Shown here piece by piece: positions 10,821 through 21,470 of a DNA stretch of 64,000 nt (within the stretch, counting starts at the first letter, position 1; each line of letters starts with the position of its first letter). This DNA is from Epiperipatus broadwayi (Eukaryota > Onychophora > Udeonychophora > Euonychophora > Peripatidae), in the NCBI GenBank assembly GCA_028023455.1, contig JAQFVV010006215.1, positions 8,353,230 through 8,417,229 of the forward strand. Reading direction: 5' to 3'. The notes beneath the pieces were generated by a model, which was not told where the DNA came from, did no database searches, and saw nothing but the letters and a program-made list of their open reading frames with translations. The position numbers and the translations under genes were made by a program.

Positions 10821-11240
10821 ATGTTACTTAATTATATAAATGTTACTTACAATGAATCAACAGGATTCACCCCAATCAGGCTTCACTATAGAAGACAGGA
10901 ACCATTGCTAATAAGGACTCCCCTATCCCCTATTTTGGAGATAAATAATGGTGATGACTTAAATATAGCTAAAAACAATTTACAAATAATGTCAAATAAA
11001 AGAGTAAAACATTCAAAAACTAAACCACATGCATTTAAGGTAAATAACTTTGTACTGGTGTGTACTCCCCATGTTAGCAATATTCAGAAAAACCAATTTA
11101 GAAAATTTCTCAGTTTATATGAAGGTCCCTTTAAAATAAGTTGCCAGGTGGAAAAGAATGCATTTATGATCTCAAAACCTGAGGGAATCAAAGAAACCTA
11201 CAATGCTCATAGTTTGATCCCATACCTACCAGAAAAATGA
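10821..11240 (+). pseudogene. Ty3/gypsy integrase C-terminal region
   Basis: The 139-codon frame begins with NESTGFTPIRLHY, the family's N-x-T-G-x-x-P motif after the core. It ends with a small beta-barrel region (FKVNNFVLVCTP, FRKFLSLYEGPFKISCQVEK, YNAHSLIPYLPE), which is the chromodomain-like or GPF/Y module that binds DNA or chromatin; the G-P-F of the module is visible. A short tandem duplication (TTAATTATATAAATGTTACT twice) lies just upstream at about 10808-10850. No envelope-like frame follows before the 3' LTR-like sequence. Confidence 0.75.
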
Positions 11241-11442
11241 ACTATAGTATTATTTAATAATTGTTAATAAACTATGATTGTATCATTGATAAAATTAATG
11301 CAATAAAACTAGTATTTAAAATAGGAGATAAATTGAATGTTTTCTTATGATGCAGTAATCAAAAGTTTTATTGGTTCTCTGTTTTCTAAGTTAAAAAAAG
11401 TTTGAAAGAAAATAGTAAATTCAAAATTTTGTCTTTCTTTAT

Positions 11443-11456
11443 GGGGGGGGGGGGGA
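11443..11456 (+). other. G-run, possible polypurine tract
   Basis: A run of about 14 G residues followed by AGG lies 14 nt before the LTR-like sequence that starts at 11470. Ty3/gypsy elements prime plus-strand DNA from a purine tract just 5' of the 3' LTR. The small offset and the homopolymer nature make this tentative. Confidence 0.35.
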
Positions 11457-11469
11457 GGTTAAAAGCTTT

Positions 11470-11736
11470 TGATTATCCATAGTCAGAATGACATATAAAA
11501 TGTATTGTTCAAAAATTTTAAATTTATAATTAAGATAATATTAAATCTATAAACTTGGATATTATAGCAATAAATGATTTAATACATATAATTTTAAAAA
11601 GATAATTCTGTAGAGATTAATAATTGTTATTATTTATAAACAGTTATATTAATATAAATTTTAATAATTCTAGCTATATAATTTAAAAGAGTGGTAAATC
11701 TAAATAAACATCGTTGCATACAAATCTGATTTTGCA
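11470..11736 (+). repeat. LTR-like sequence, right copy (uninterrupted)
   Basis: It starts TGATTATCC and ends TTTTGCA, giving TG...CA borders, and is the uninterrupted counterpart of 906-1456. It lies directly downstream of the integrase frame, as a 3' LTR should. PLE coding sequence begins at once after it, so the retrotransposon may have inserted into the PLE or vice versa. I find no matching short duplication at the outer edges of the pair. Confidence 0.6.
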
Positions 11737-11742
11737 TTAAAA

Positions 11743-12202
11743 AATGACAAATCTATTACTATCCTTCTGGCAGATAAGGGTAATACTACAGTAATTTTAA
11801 ATAGGGTTGATTATTATAAGAAAATACATAATTTATTAAATGATAATATTTATAGTAAAATTTAGAGAGACCCTATGACTTACCTTGAAAAGAAAACGAA
11901 AGCATTAATTTATTCTACTGATCTAGATGTAGAAACAAAGATCCAGCTTACTCCCAGGGAAAAATCTTCTTTTTATCCAAAATTATATGGTTTACCAAAA
12001 ATTCATAAACCAGATATTCCATTGAGACCGATTGTAAGTGCAGTTGGTTCACCAACACAGACACTAGCTTGTTTTTTTATTTCCTTTTTAGCGCCACATT
12101 TAACAGAAATATAATCATATGTTAAAGATGCCAATCATTTTCTTGAAACTTATCCAGGATATTAAATTGACTAAGAATGATATTTTGGTAAGTTTTGATA
12201 TT
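11743..12202 (+). pseudogene. Penelope-like element, RT N-terminal part
   Basis: ITILLADKGNTTVILNR starts the recognisable PLE region, followed by a stop near 11863. [20 protein letters not shown] then [20 protein letters not shown] is the highly conserved PLE RT block ([15 protein letters not shown]). The segment ends in DILVSFDI, the first RT aspartate region, exactly where a foldback repeat has inserted. PLEs encode an RT related to telomerase RT plus a GIY-YIG endonuclease. The left end is abrupt next to the LTR-like sequence, so the 5' part is missing. Confidence 0.85.
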
Positions 12203-12500
12203 AAACAAGGCAAAACTCTCCATAGAGTAGTGTCACCCTGTGCCAACCAGAGTAATCAATGGATGCCAGAAGGCTTATGCATAAAATCCCTATCAAGTGC
12301 CTACTCATCCAATATCCCCAGACTAGTTTCTGGCTTGTGACCTTTGTCAGTAAGGAACCTTGGATCTGAGAGCACTGCCAGAAACTAGTCTGGGGATATT
12401 GGATGAGTAGGCACTAGATAGGAATTTTATGCATAAGCCTTCTGGCCTCCATTGATTACTCTGGTTGGCACAGGATGGTACTACTCTATGGAGAGTGAAC
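12203..12500 (+). mobile_element. Foldback repeat with long inverted arms, inserted in PLE
   Basis: The left arm starts AAACAAGGCAAAACTCTCC and the right arm ends CTCTATGGAGAGTGAAC. The arms are inverted copies of about 125 bp, meeting around a reverse-strand ribozyme motif. The direct repeat TTTTGATATT flanks it at 12193-12202 and 12501-12510. The PLE reading frame resumes on the far side with FDI then FFTSVTVNEAIQVL, so the insertion point inside the conserved RT block is exact. Confidence 0.8.
12307..12365 (-). ncRNA. Hammerhead-like motif, mutated core
   Basis: Read on the minus strand, stem I (ATCCAA with TTGGAT) is intact, as are GAAAC and GTC. The core is CTGACAA where the best copy has CTGATGA, so the essential G8 is lost. 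It is probably inactive. A second partial CAGAAACTAGTCTGGGG follows on the plus strand at about 12379, as part of the right arm. Confidence 0.5.
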
Positions 12501-12510
12501 TTTTGATATT

Positions 12511-12840
12511 GTTTCATTTTTTACTAGTGTAACTGTAAATGAAGCTATTCAAGTTTTAAAAAATATTCAATTACATAATTTTGCTGTGGTTTTGATTGAA
12601 CACTGCTTATCGAATACATTTTTTGTTTTTGATGGGCAGATGTATAAACAAACATCAGGTTTAGGTATGGGTTCATCAATTTCTCCAGCATTAGCTTCTA
12701 TTTTTATGGCAGATTTGGAAAATAAAATTTTGACTTCAGCAGTTAAAAAACCATCTATATGGCTGAGATATGTTGATGATACGTTTGTTATTTGGCCTCA
12801 TGGTAAGCATGTTCTTGATGATTTTTTTTTGATTTTTTAA
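12511..12840 (+). pseudogene. Penelope-like element, RT catalytic core
   Basis: The frame continues the PLE RT after the foldback insertion. TSGLGMGSSISPALASIFMA is RT block 4 (G-L-x-M-G-S-x-x-S-P), and WLRYVDDTFVIWPHG is the catalytic YVDD block in PLE form. The frame is lost near 12838 in an AT run. RT-like remnants then continue in other frames up to about 13140 (for example FLVLIERREDGSLSHGIY and KPTHTGKYLHFSSHHHPA, the usual PLE sequence after the palm). The copy is dead but unmistakable. Confidence 0.85.
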
Positions 12841-13213
12841 ACTCTTTACACAAAAAATCAGATTTATTATGGAAATAAAAAATAATATTTAATCACCTTT
12901 TCTAGTTTTAATTGAAAGAAGGGAAGATGGTTCTTTATCTCATGGTATATATTAAAAAACCAACACATACTGGGAAATATCTACATTTTTCTTCTCATCA
13001 CCATCCTGCATGTGGCAAAGACATTGTTGGATAGAACTAAGAGACTTTCTGATGATAGCCATTTTGCTTCTTGATAATGGTTTTAATTACAGCATTATTT
13101 GATACATCAGAAATTAAGACAATTTTGCCATATATAAAAGGAGTAACTGATAAAATTGGTAACATTTTAAAGAATAATAATATTTACACAGTTTACACTA
13201 CTTTTAAAAAATA

Positions 13214-13690
13214 ATGAAATATTTCCGAAAAACAAAATTTCTTTGGAGTGTCATGATTGTATATGAAATTCCATGTAGGGCCTGTTTACATACATATCTT
13301 GGACAGACTAATCGTAGAATAAATATTAGAAAGGAAAAACACATTTTGGCAGTCAGAGAAAAATTCAATTCATCAGCTATTTATTCCCATATAAAATTAA
13401 TCAATTTTGATAAAATAAATATTCTAGCAAAAATTGAACAATATGACCAGAGAATGCTAAGAGATTTTTAAAAGGCCTAAAAGCAAAAATGAAAGGTGTG
13501 AATTAAAGAAGATTAACAACATTTGGAAAAAGCTATTGGAAGACAAAATAAAATTTAAAACTTCTCAACTAATAGAATTTAAGTATGAGGAGAAACGAAA
13601 AGATAAAAACAATTTTAAATATCACAGGCATTCCTATGATTTGAGAAAGAGAACACTTTGAGGAAGGTACTTGTTATTATACCGAAACAT
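13214..13690 (+). pseudogene. Penelope-like element, GIY-YIG endonuclease and 3' end
   Basis: MIVYEIPCRACLHTYLGQTN followed by RRINIRKEKH is a PLE-type GIY-YIG domain: VYEIPC stands for GIY, YLGQT for YIG, with the cysteine pair and the catalytic arginine of the R-x-x-x-R-x-x-E/K-H segment. This enzyme nicks target DNA for priming. A frameshift or stop follows near 13470, but tail sequence continues to about 13640. The 3' region then has a small hairpin, GAGGAAGGTA and TATACCGAAAC around 13656-13690, similar to those seen at other PLE ends. Confidence 0.8.
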
Positions 13691-13726
13691 CAGCTATTTA
13701 GCTATTTTACCAGATGGAATATTCTA

Positions 13727-14172
13727 AAAATAATATATATATATTAACAATATTACAAATCGATGTCTGTATTTCTTCAAAACAATATACATAAATTTAT
13801 AAATAAATATTAGAAAATACAGAACTTAAAAGTTTATAAAAAATATATCTATAAATGTCACTTAGGAGCATTTTCAACTATCCTTGTAGTTTTTGTCAAC
13901 TAATAATTTAAAAGGTCAACTTTCCTATAATTCCATGATATCAACATTCCCATAATTCTATGATATTAATGTTTGCTGCCTGCCTATTGATTAAATCTTG
14001 CTTGTATTTATATATTAACATAGCTTCCTTAATTTTTCTTTTATTATTATTTCTTTCAGTTTCCAATATTTTTACCTTACCATAATTAAAATCAAAACCA
14101 TATATACAATTTATTATGGTATTATTATATTTTCTAATATTTATTTATAAATTTACGTATATATATATATTG
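13727..14172 (-). pseudogene. Penelope-like tail fragment flanked by inverted arms
   Basis: This is the reverse complement counterpart of 25285-25860. On the minus strand it encodes the PLE C-terminal tail, with wording like KYKQDLINRQAANI, followed by CTACAAGGATAGTTGAAAA. Both sides carry arms that are inverted copies of each other (TTTATAAATAAATATTAGAA near 13796, TTCTAATATTTATTTATAAA near 14132). Only the last part of the coding region is present, so it is a heavily 5'-truncated copy. Confidence 0.65.
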
Positions 14173-14220
14173 TAACCCTCACTCAACACCTCTCCTACCT
14201 TTCCTAACAACAAACCCGGG

Positions 14221-14720
14221 NNNNNNNNNNNNNNNNNNNNNNNNNNNNNNNNNNNNNNNNNNNNNNNNNNNNNNNNNNNNNNNNNNNNNNNNNNNNNNNN
14301 NNNNNNNNNNNNNNNNNNNNNNNNNNNNNNNNNNNNNNNNNNNNNNNNNNNNNNNNNNNNNNNNNNNNNNNNNNNNNNNNNNNNNNNNNNNNNNNNNNNN
14401 NNNNNNNNNNNNNNNNNNNNNNNNNNNNNNNNNNNNNNNNNNNNNNNNNNNNNNNNNNNNNNNNNNNNNNNNNNNNNNNNNNNNNNNNNNNNNNNNNNNN
14501 NNNNNNNNNNNNNNNNNNNNNNNNNNNNNNNNNNNNNNNNNNNNNNNNNNNNNNNNNNNNNNNNNNNNNNNNNNNNNNNNNNNNNNNNNNNNNNNNNNNN
14601 NNNNNNNNNNNNNNNNNNNNNNNNNNNNNNNNNNNNNNNNNNNNNNNNNNNNNNNNNNNNNNNNNNNNNNNNNNNNNNNNNNNNNNNNNNNNNNNNNNNN
14701 NNNNNNNNNNNNNNNNNNNN
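14221..14720. other. Assembly gap (500 N)
   Basis: Exactly 500 undetermined bases, which looks like a fixed-size placeholder rather than a measured length. Missing sequence here could hide an upstream cadherin exon. Confidence 0.99.
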
Positions 14721-16798
14721 TGGGTATGCAATGTTGCTGCTGATTATAACAATGCACTTAAATTAAAAGAGAAAAACTATTTTACTGTAGTTTCTTACTT
14801 CATAAAGGTATTGTTTTCATGACTTATTATTTATTAATTAATAGTTTTTTTTAAATAATTTTTTCTTCATGTTTTTTAATTTGAAAATAGTTATCAGACA
14901 ATTCTCAATTTTTATTTTTAATTTCTAAATTATAATGTTTTCCTATTTTTGCTACTAAATATTATTTGTAATTTCAAATTGGCATTTTTACCTCTTCTTT
15001 CCAATACAATGATGTAAGCTGGTTTATCTCTTATATGGCTATTGGCTCACTGTTTTGAAGGCAGTGACTTCTTGAGTCTTCATATGTAGAAAAAGTACAC
15101 TATTGAATCATTAATTACATGATTCTTTTTATTGGATCAAACAAATAATTCAATAAAATAATGTGTAGAAACAAGAGTATCCACTTGAAAAATAACAAGT
15201 AATTTTTATTATTATCCCTAACGGTTATAATTCATTTATACAAAAGTAAATTTCTTTCTATGAATAAAAGTTAGTAAAACTCATTAATAAACTATAAAAT
15301 TGTCTAATTTTAAATGTTGGAAAAACATGAAATGCAAACAAAGTTTAAAATTTTCATGAGACATGAATGGATTTTTGACTTAATGATTGTTAGTAGATAA
15401 ACAATATTTATTAAATTTAGGCTATAATATCTTTTATTATTTAGTGGCAAAATAATACATTTTTGCAGTTTGATTTACAATTATTAAATTTTTTGCACTT
15501 ACAACTTTGATGCCATTTCCTTCATATAAATACACTAGTGATTATTATTAATTAGACTAGAAATTATTACATCATTCCTTGCCCCATTAAAAATTAAACT
15601 ATCTGCATTTTTATTTAAATATAAACACATCAAATAATTAATCCAATTTGTCTTTTTACATGTCTAATATCCTCAAAATACATTTCATACTGAATCAGCA
15701 TTCTTCAGTTGATCCTGAGTAAAATATTGCATAATGTATTTATCTAGTTTTTTTCAATATTGCAGTTACAACATTAATTTCTCTTATTTTTATAAAAATT
15801 ATCTTATATCACTATGATCAGGGTATTCACTTATCAAGATGAATGGTTTGGTTTAAAATCTAGATAGAACATAAAAAAATTCTAAGCTATCTGAACATAT
15901 TTTAAGTTAATTTGGGAATTTTCAGATAATCAATCTATGGGCAAGCCAGCTAGCTATTAGATATTGGTCAGTAAATAGTAATAAGCAATTCTGAACTGAA
16001 AATAAAGTTTGGTCAGATAAATGTTGACATGATGATAATCAAACTTGTAATTGTAATAAGTTGCAGTTTTTTTTGCAATTGGAGAGGGGGTATTCCATAT
16101 TTACATGTTCTGAGGCTGTGATTTACTTTATCTTTAATGATTTTAAAGGTATAGATAGATGTTTCCCTAAACATTACAAAAAAGGATGTGTTGGTGTAAC
16201 AAGTAGATAAATAAATAAGTTAATGACATTGAATATTTAAAAGATCTTATGTTTACTTCATTACTGTTATATTATTGTTTATAAATAAATTATAGTAAGA
16301 ATTTTCTCTTACTAATATTTTTATTATTCTTCTGCAAGTTGCCTGAATCAATATTTCTGAATCAATGCATTTGTTGGTATTAATATAGTTTTGCTATTTA
16401 CCACAAAAACTTTTAAGATGCTAATATGTCTGAATCAAGAGTTATGACATAAAATATGATAATCTGTATTACATCTTAATCCATAATGGAATAGTATAAT
16501 AACATTGAATTGGGAAAAACTGCTATTGAAACATTTGAAATCATTCATATTATATATGGTAGTGAAACCATGAATCACAAGAATGTTTTCACCTGTTTGT
16601 AAAATTTTGTGATGGGCAGGAGAGCATTAAAGATAATCAGTGAAGATAAAAGACATACGTCACATTTCAGAATATAACTAATGATTTAGATATATTAGTG
16701 AAAAGCAAAACTATGTTGTTATATAACACATGCAATAATTCAAAGATGGTATTATAGACAGTTTGGAGAGAAAACTAGTCATCGTTTCATTAGGATAT
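14721..16798. other. AT-rich sequence, no gene seen
   Basis: I see no exon-like frame, conserved domain or obvious repeat arm. The sequence is of intron-like composition and lies upstream of the first recognised cadherin exon. Confidence 0.5.
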
Positions 16799-17364
16799 AT
16801 ATAATGAATAGAAATGAGGAGATAATATCCATTAAATAGAGAGATAAACTTTAACTTTTGATGCTACTAAAAAATTATCAGTTACTACTAATTAATATTA
16901 CCTGAGGCTAAGGAAGTTTTTCTCTTAAACCTATAATGGCTCTTTTATTAGGGGCTTTGAAGTAAAAGGGGTCTTCTTTTACTTCAAACCCAAGTTTTTA
17001 TATGGATTTAAACCCAGAAAGCTTTTTTATATAGATGAAAATGAGAAAGATTAGCATATAAGAACTTGGGTTTGAAGTAAAAGAGAATCCCTTTTATTTC
17101 AAAGACCCCCAACAAAAAGCTATTATATGTTTATGAGAAAAACTTGCTGGAGAAGTTAAAAATATTATTTGCAGAATCTTAAGAAAAATGTTATTCTTTC
17201 ACATTCTCACACCTATAAAAAAGCTTCCTGAGTTTAAATTCATATGTTTATGAAAAAAACTTGATTAGCTTCATGAATTGTTAAGTAGCAATTGATAATT
17301 CAAAAGTTAAAGTTTATCTCTCATTTAATGGATATTATCTCCTCATTTCTACTCATTATTATAA
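16799..17364. repeat. Large foldback element, about 565 bp
   Basis: Outer arms 16801-16863 (AATGAGGAGATAATATCCAT) and 17300-17362 (ATGGATATTATCTCCTCATT) are inverted copies. Inner arms around 16945-16999 (GGGGCTTTGAAGTAAAAGGG, ACTTCAAACCCAAG) and 17066-17110 (CTTGGGTTTGAAGTAAAAG) also pair. It has no coding frame. It is probably a MITE-like or PLE-derived foldback. Confidence 0.75.
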
Positions 17365-17388
17365 TGACAATCCATATAAGCATTTAAT

Positions 17389-17427
<39 letters not shown>

Positions 17428-17428
17428 T
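17389..17428. repeat. (TC)n then (TA)n microsatellite
   Basis: Uninterrupted TC dinucleotides pass directly into TA dinucleotides just downstream of the large foldback. Confidence 0.9.
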
Positions 17429-17639
17429 ATTTATATTTAAATATTTTGCAGATATGTTAAGCTTTTGCAAAAAATCAAGTTCTAGACAATAGAGTTGTAA
17501 ATAATAATATTGCTTAGAACTGCTACTATTAGCCATTTATTTACAACATATTCTAACACTTTTGAAAACATGATAATCTTCATGATTAATTATATGTCAG
17601 AATATTTCCATAATCAAATATTAAATATTGAATGTAATG

Positions 17640-17980
17640 TCTTTAAAAAAGTTTGTAAACTTTATTTAAACTTTCAAAATACTTTCAACTGTTACACAAG
17701 TTAGTATATAACACAATATGGTATTATTCTGTTTTCTTCTTCAGATATTATTGATCTGACCACACTAGTAGAATAACTCCATTAGTTAGAGTATATCTTA
17801 AAATCCAATATTCATTAATCTAAAAGTACAAGTTTGATTTCCATGCTAGTACTGTGGGACAGGTCAGACCATCAACACCCGAAGAAGAGAAGATAACAAT
17901 ACTACTTGAAATGAAACATTGTCTTATACACTAATCTGTATGTTACTACTAATAATTGAATATATTTAGAAAATTAAATA
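17640..17980. repeat. Foldback made of PLE terminal and tRNA-like sequence
   Basis: The left arm matches the 3' end of the PLE at 34684-36292 (CATTCAACTGTTA-like block, then TCTTCAGATATTATTGATCT matching TCTTCAGGTGTTGTTGGTCT). The right arm is its inverted copy (GGTCAGACCATCAACACC near 17861). Only the terminal part of the PLE is present and no RT is encoded. It is a short non-autonomous derivative. Confidence 0.65.
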
Positions 17981-18396
17981 AAGTTTAATTTTTTTTCTAA
18001 AACCATTTAATATTTAATATTAGATAATGGAAATAGTTCAATTTATAATTAATAGTAAAATGCTGTTATCACAAATTTTCAGAAAACAATAATCTTCATA
18101 AGTTCTGATGTTTAAAATTATATTAAGAACTAATGCAATTCTTACATCATTAAAGCACTTGATGATTTTTGAGTATCCCGCCACCCCCTCAACAAATTGT
18201 AATTGAGCTGTTTATTTTTGTTAAATATATATTTTTAATGTGTTACTTTTGTTAAATGTTTTTAATAAAATATCTATAAAGTATATTACTTTTATATATA
18301 TATATTTTATATTTTATTTCTTATAAAATCTAGTAAAATATTTTAACAGTATATACATATATCAGAAATTTAATCAGGTCTTTCATTTTGTTTCAG

Positions 18397-18599
18397 ACTG
18401 TTAAGGCAACTGATAAAGATGATAGAGGAAATGAGTTAGTGACTTATGAAGTAATAGGAGATGTTCAGTTTCAGATAAATTCAGATTCTGGTAGACTCTC
18501 TTTAAAAGAAAATATAATTATTGATACTTGTGTTACTCCTACAATACAATTTAATGTCCTTGCTAAAGATAATCCAGCCAGGGAAACTGAAATGCAAAG
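18397..18599 (+). CDS. Cadherin gene, exon 1 of those visible: most of an EC repeat
   Basis: The exon follows TTTCATTTTGTTTCAG and ends AAAG before GTGAAT; it starts in phase 0 and leaves two bases of a codon. It encodes TVKATDKDDRGNELVTYEVI, FQINSDSGRLSL and FNVLAKDNPARETEM. These match a cadherin extracellular repeat from the A-x-D-x-D-x-G-x-N calcium motif to the F strand (x-V-x-A-x-D-N/G). The DRE calcium motif after the G-R-L strand is replaced by IIDTCV. Upstream exons (signal peptide, earlier repeats) are not in the window or lie in the gap. Cadherins are calcium-dependent adhesion proteins of the cell surface. Which cadherin this is cannot be told. Confidence 0.87.
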
Positions 18600-18710
18600 G
18601 TGAATAGAATTATTTGTTTGATAAATCTGTAGAAAATTAAGAAAATAAATTAAACAGAAATATTACCAAATTCATTACTTCCTTTATTTTGCTATAATAT
18701 CTTATATAAA

Positions 18711-18960
18711 TGCAATTTAATCACTCTACTTTGATCATTATTTAGAAGAAACCTTTTATTGTACATATATGCATGTACAATATTACATTTTGACTGTCCT
18801 GCAGTCTTCTTCCGAGCCACATTTAATTTAAATTTCTTAAAAAATAAAATGTGGCTCTGAAGAAGACTGCAAGACAGTCGAAACATAAGATTGTATATGC
18901 ATATATGTACAATAAAAGGTTTTTGCTAAAAAGTGTTCAAAGTAGAGTGAATAAATTGCA
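18711..18960. repeat. Near-perfect foldback with PLE-like hairpin core
   Basis: Arms of about 125 bp (TGCAATTTAATCACTCTACT on the left, AGTAGAGTGAATAAATTGCA on the right; CCTTTTATTGTACATATATG against CATATATGTACAATAAAAGG) meet at 18835-18837. The right arm contains GAAGAAGACTGCAAGACAGT followed by CGAAAC, a pattern seen at PLE 3' ends. It begins 111 nt after a cadherin exon and, if transcribed, would form a long RNA hairpin beside the splice donor. Confidence 0.85.
18857..18884 (+). ncRNA. Hammerhead-core-like hairpin in foldback
   Basis: CTGAAGA (18857-18863), stem GACTG/CAGTC (18865-18869 with 18875-18879) and GAAAC (18880-18884) fit the order of a hammerhead core. I find no convincing stem I or cleavage-site pairing, so this is core-like only, not a demonstrated ribozyme. 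Confidence 0.3.
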
Positions 18961-20429
18961 TGTATAGAAAATAAATAAAACAAAATATTTTTTATTTATG
19001 CTATATTAAAACTTTTATCTGGTAAAAAAAAGCGCATAAAATATTAAAACTTTTTAAAAACTATTTTGGATAATTCTAATTCTGTTCTTTATACAGAGAT
19101 AAAATTTTTCTATTTTTTCATTAAATGAAATCAATACAGTCCAAGATATATTAAGCAATAAATATACACTGGCTACAGTGAAAATATTAATCCATTTTGA
19201 TTGGTTAATCAATTAGATTTGTATTGCTTGATTTCCTTTATTCACTTTAAGTCTTAAATAGCATTTCTAGGGTTACAAAACTATGAGTTTACTTTAATAA
19301 AAATATCATTGTGAAAAAGTGTTTCTCATATATTATAGTGTAAATATTTAAGATATGAAAGTCTTCTGAAATAATATTAATATGATTGTTACACTGACCT
19401 TCTTATTGCATTCATATCGAATTGTTGCATTATAATTTCTGTTACACCTTCACTTAGTTGTAGAAATATTGTTTGAAACCTTTTTTTGAAAAGAAAAGTA
19501 TTATTCATTATCATCTATTCTCTTGAAGGGCTGTAGAATTAACAGATTTCTTTTGAAGCAACAAGAAGTAAAACCAAAATGTTGTTAAATTTTGAAGATT
19601 ATTTATAAAAGTATAAAAACTGTTATTATGTTATGTGGAATTAATATAATTTCCATATAATTTTTGAAGCACAATAAACATTGATATTAGAACTTGACTT
19701 TTAATCAAGTATTAAGTCTTGACTTTTATTTTATCCTAATTGATAATAACCTTAAGCAAACTTTAGATTTATTTTATAGGGTTCTTAGGACAATCTCTTT
19801 TTTTGACATTGACTTTTGAACCTAATTTTCTACTCATAAATTTTTTTTCAAAATATTATTTCCTATAGTAACATTTTTCACTTCTATGCAAAGTGTAACA
19901 CCAGGGAATGAAATATTTAATCAAATATTTAAATGAATTTTGACCATAAATAGAAAACAATATTTTAATTGAATTTTATCCATAAAAATCTAAATATACA
20001 TTGTAATAATATTTTTAATGTCTAAATTAATAGTTACAATCATAAATTCTAAAAAAAATATATTGGTTTATTAATAAAGCAAATACTGATTATTACTGTT
20101 ACTATTATTGCAAATAAAATATTGCTGCTACTTCTGCCTAGAGAAGCAAATTATTAAATTTATCCAAAATGTCTTCCCATGCAGAATTTATAAATACACA
20201 GCATGTTTAAAATTAAATGTATCAAATTTTGTTTTATTTCAAAATTTTATTGAAAAAGAAACACAAACACATAAACTTAATTTTGAAAGAATAATAGACA
20301 AAAGAAAAAGATACATTAACTATGATAGAAATAAAATATTTAAAAATATTTTTGGTGTAGTAGTAATTTTATTATTTCAGCTAGACAATTTAAACTACAT
20401 TCAATAATAATATAAGGTGTAATAATTAT
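18961..20429. other. Intronic AT-rich sequence, no gene seen
   Basis: No domain, exon borders or repeat arms recognised. A 99-codon frame at 20108-20407 has no motif and low-complexity composition; I take it as chance. Confidence 0.5.
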
Positions 20430-21080
20430 TTAGCCGGGCTTGGCCGTTTGGTAGCATTGTTGCCAGTCAAAAACAATACAATGCAACGTTACCGGGCCAC
20501 AATTTTTAACAACTTTCGTTTTCTTTTTAAAAAAATACGGCGACATTTTTTTTGGCCGATTTTTTTTTTGGCTTTATTTGTATACTGCTGATATAATAAA
20601 ACTTTTAGTTTTAAAAACGATTTTTATTATCTTTTTTAAAAAATAAAAACAAATCAAAAATAACTTTTTTGTCTCTGTGAAGACAACCCCCCCAAATTAA
20701 AATAAGATCAAAAGTTTTGACTTTTTCGACTTTGGTTTTCTTTTTTTTTTAAAAAAAAATACAGCGGCGCCTTTTTTTTTTTGGCTATTCGGCGAGTTTT
20801 TTTTTGGCTTGATTTATATTACGTGAAGTCTATTTTGCCATTTTTAACAAACAACTTTTATTATTAATTACATTTTTCGATCCTTTCAACCCACCACCCC
20901 CAAAAAAATTACAATAAGATCAAAACTTCATTTTAAAATACGGCGATTTTTTTTGTTTGGCTCTACTGCGATTTGTATTTTGCCCTTTTTAAAATTAGAA
21001 CTTTGACTACTAATTACTTTTTTTGATCCTTTTATTTTTGCTACCATATCTTTAATATTTTATTTTTAGGAATTGAATAT
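20430..21080. repeat. Degenerate repeat with GC-rich patches and T-runs
   Basis: The left edge has a hairpin-prone GC-rich block (GCCGGGCTTGGCCGTTTGG ... GCAACGTTACCGGGCCAC). Three loosely repeated units follow, each with AAAATACRGCG, a long T-run, GGCT and an AATAAGATCAAAA-type stretch (about 20530, 20750, 20935). It stands out from its flanks in composition. It may be the end of a DNA transposon or a decayed tandem array. Confidence 0.5.
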
Positions 21081-21356
21081 AGGAGCCTGACTGACATCGG
21101 TAATTATAATGAGAACTTTAAAGAAAAACAAAATACAATGAAAAAAAAAAAAAAATTATTTTAATAGTATTATGGAATGTATTTATAAAACAATATTGTG
21201 TATTTATTTTATTTTAATCATTAATTAATATAATCTGGTATTTGAATATTTTGAAATAATATTTGTTTAAAAATTTGTTAAAAATGGAAACATTACAAAT
21301 TTTGGTACTATAGACTTATAAAATTTCTAAATATCATCGATGTATTGCTCTATATA

Positions 21357-21470
21357 GTTTGGCACAGTAGTAGAATGACAGATTCTGAGCTCAGAGTCCA
21401 TGTCCAATACTATCACTTCTGGTACTCAAGTTTCTTATAAACTCTTGATCAATAAACCATTCAATTACTT
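21357..21470 (+). repeat. tRNA-derived SINE-like fragment
   Basis: GTTTGGCACAGTAGTAGAAT resembles an A-box region. The tail CTCTTGATCAATAAACCATT resembles TTCTTGAGCAATAAATCATT near 47442, downstream of another tRNA-like sequence at 47081. It is a degenerate, weak assignment. Confidence 0.35.

Noticed and set aside
6068-11240. Endogenous retrovirus with envelope gene
   Set aside because: No envelope-like frame follows the integrase, and every domain is interrupted; a decayed Ty3/gypsy retrotransposon explains it.
14179-14757. Long minus-strand frames across the N gap
   Set aside because: They consist almost wholly of undetermined bases.
17510-17704. An upstream cadherin exon before 18397
   Set aside because: The frame has no EC motif (no P-E-N strand, no linker) and overlaps a PLE-terminal foldback.
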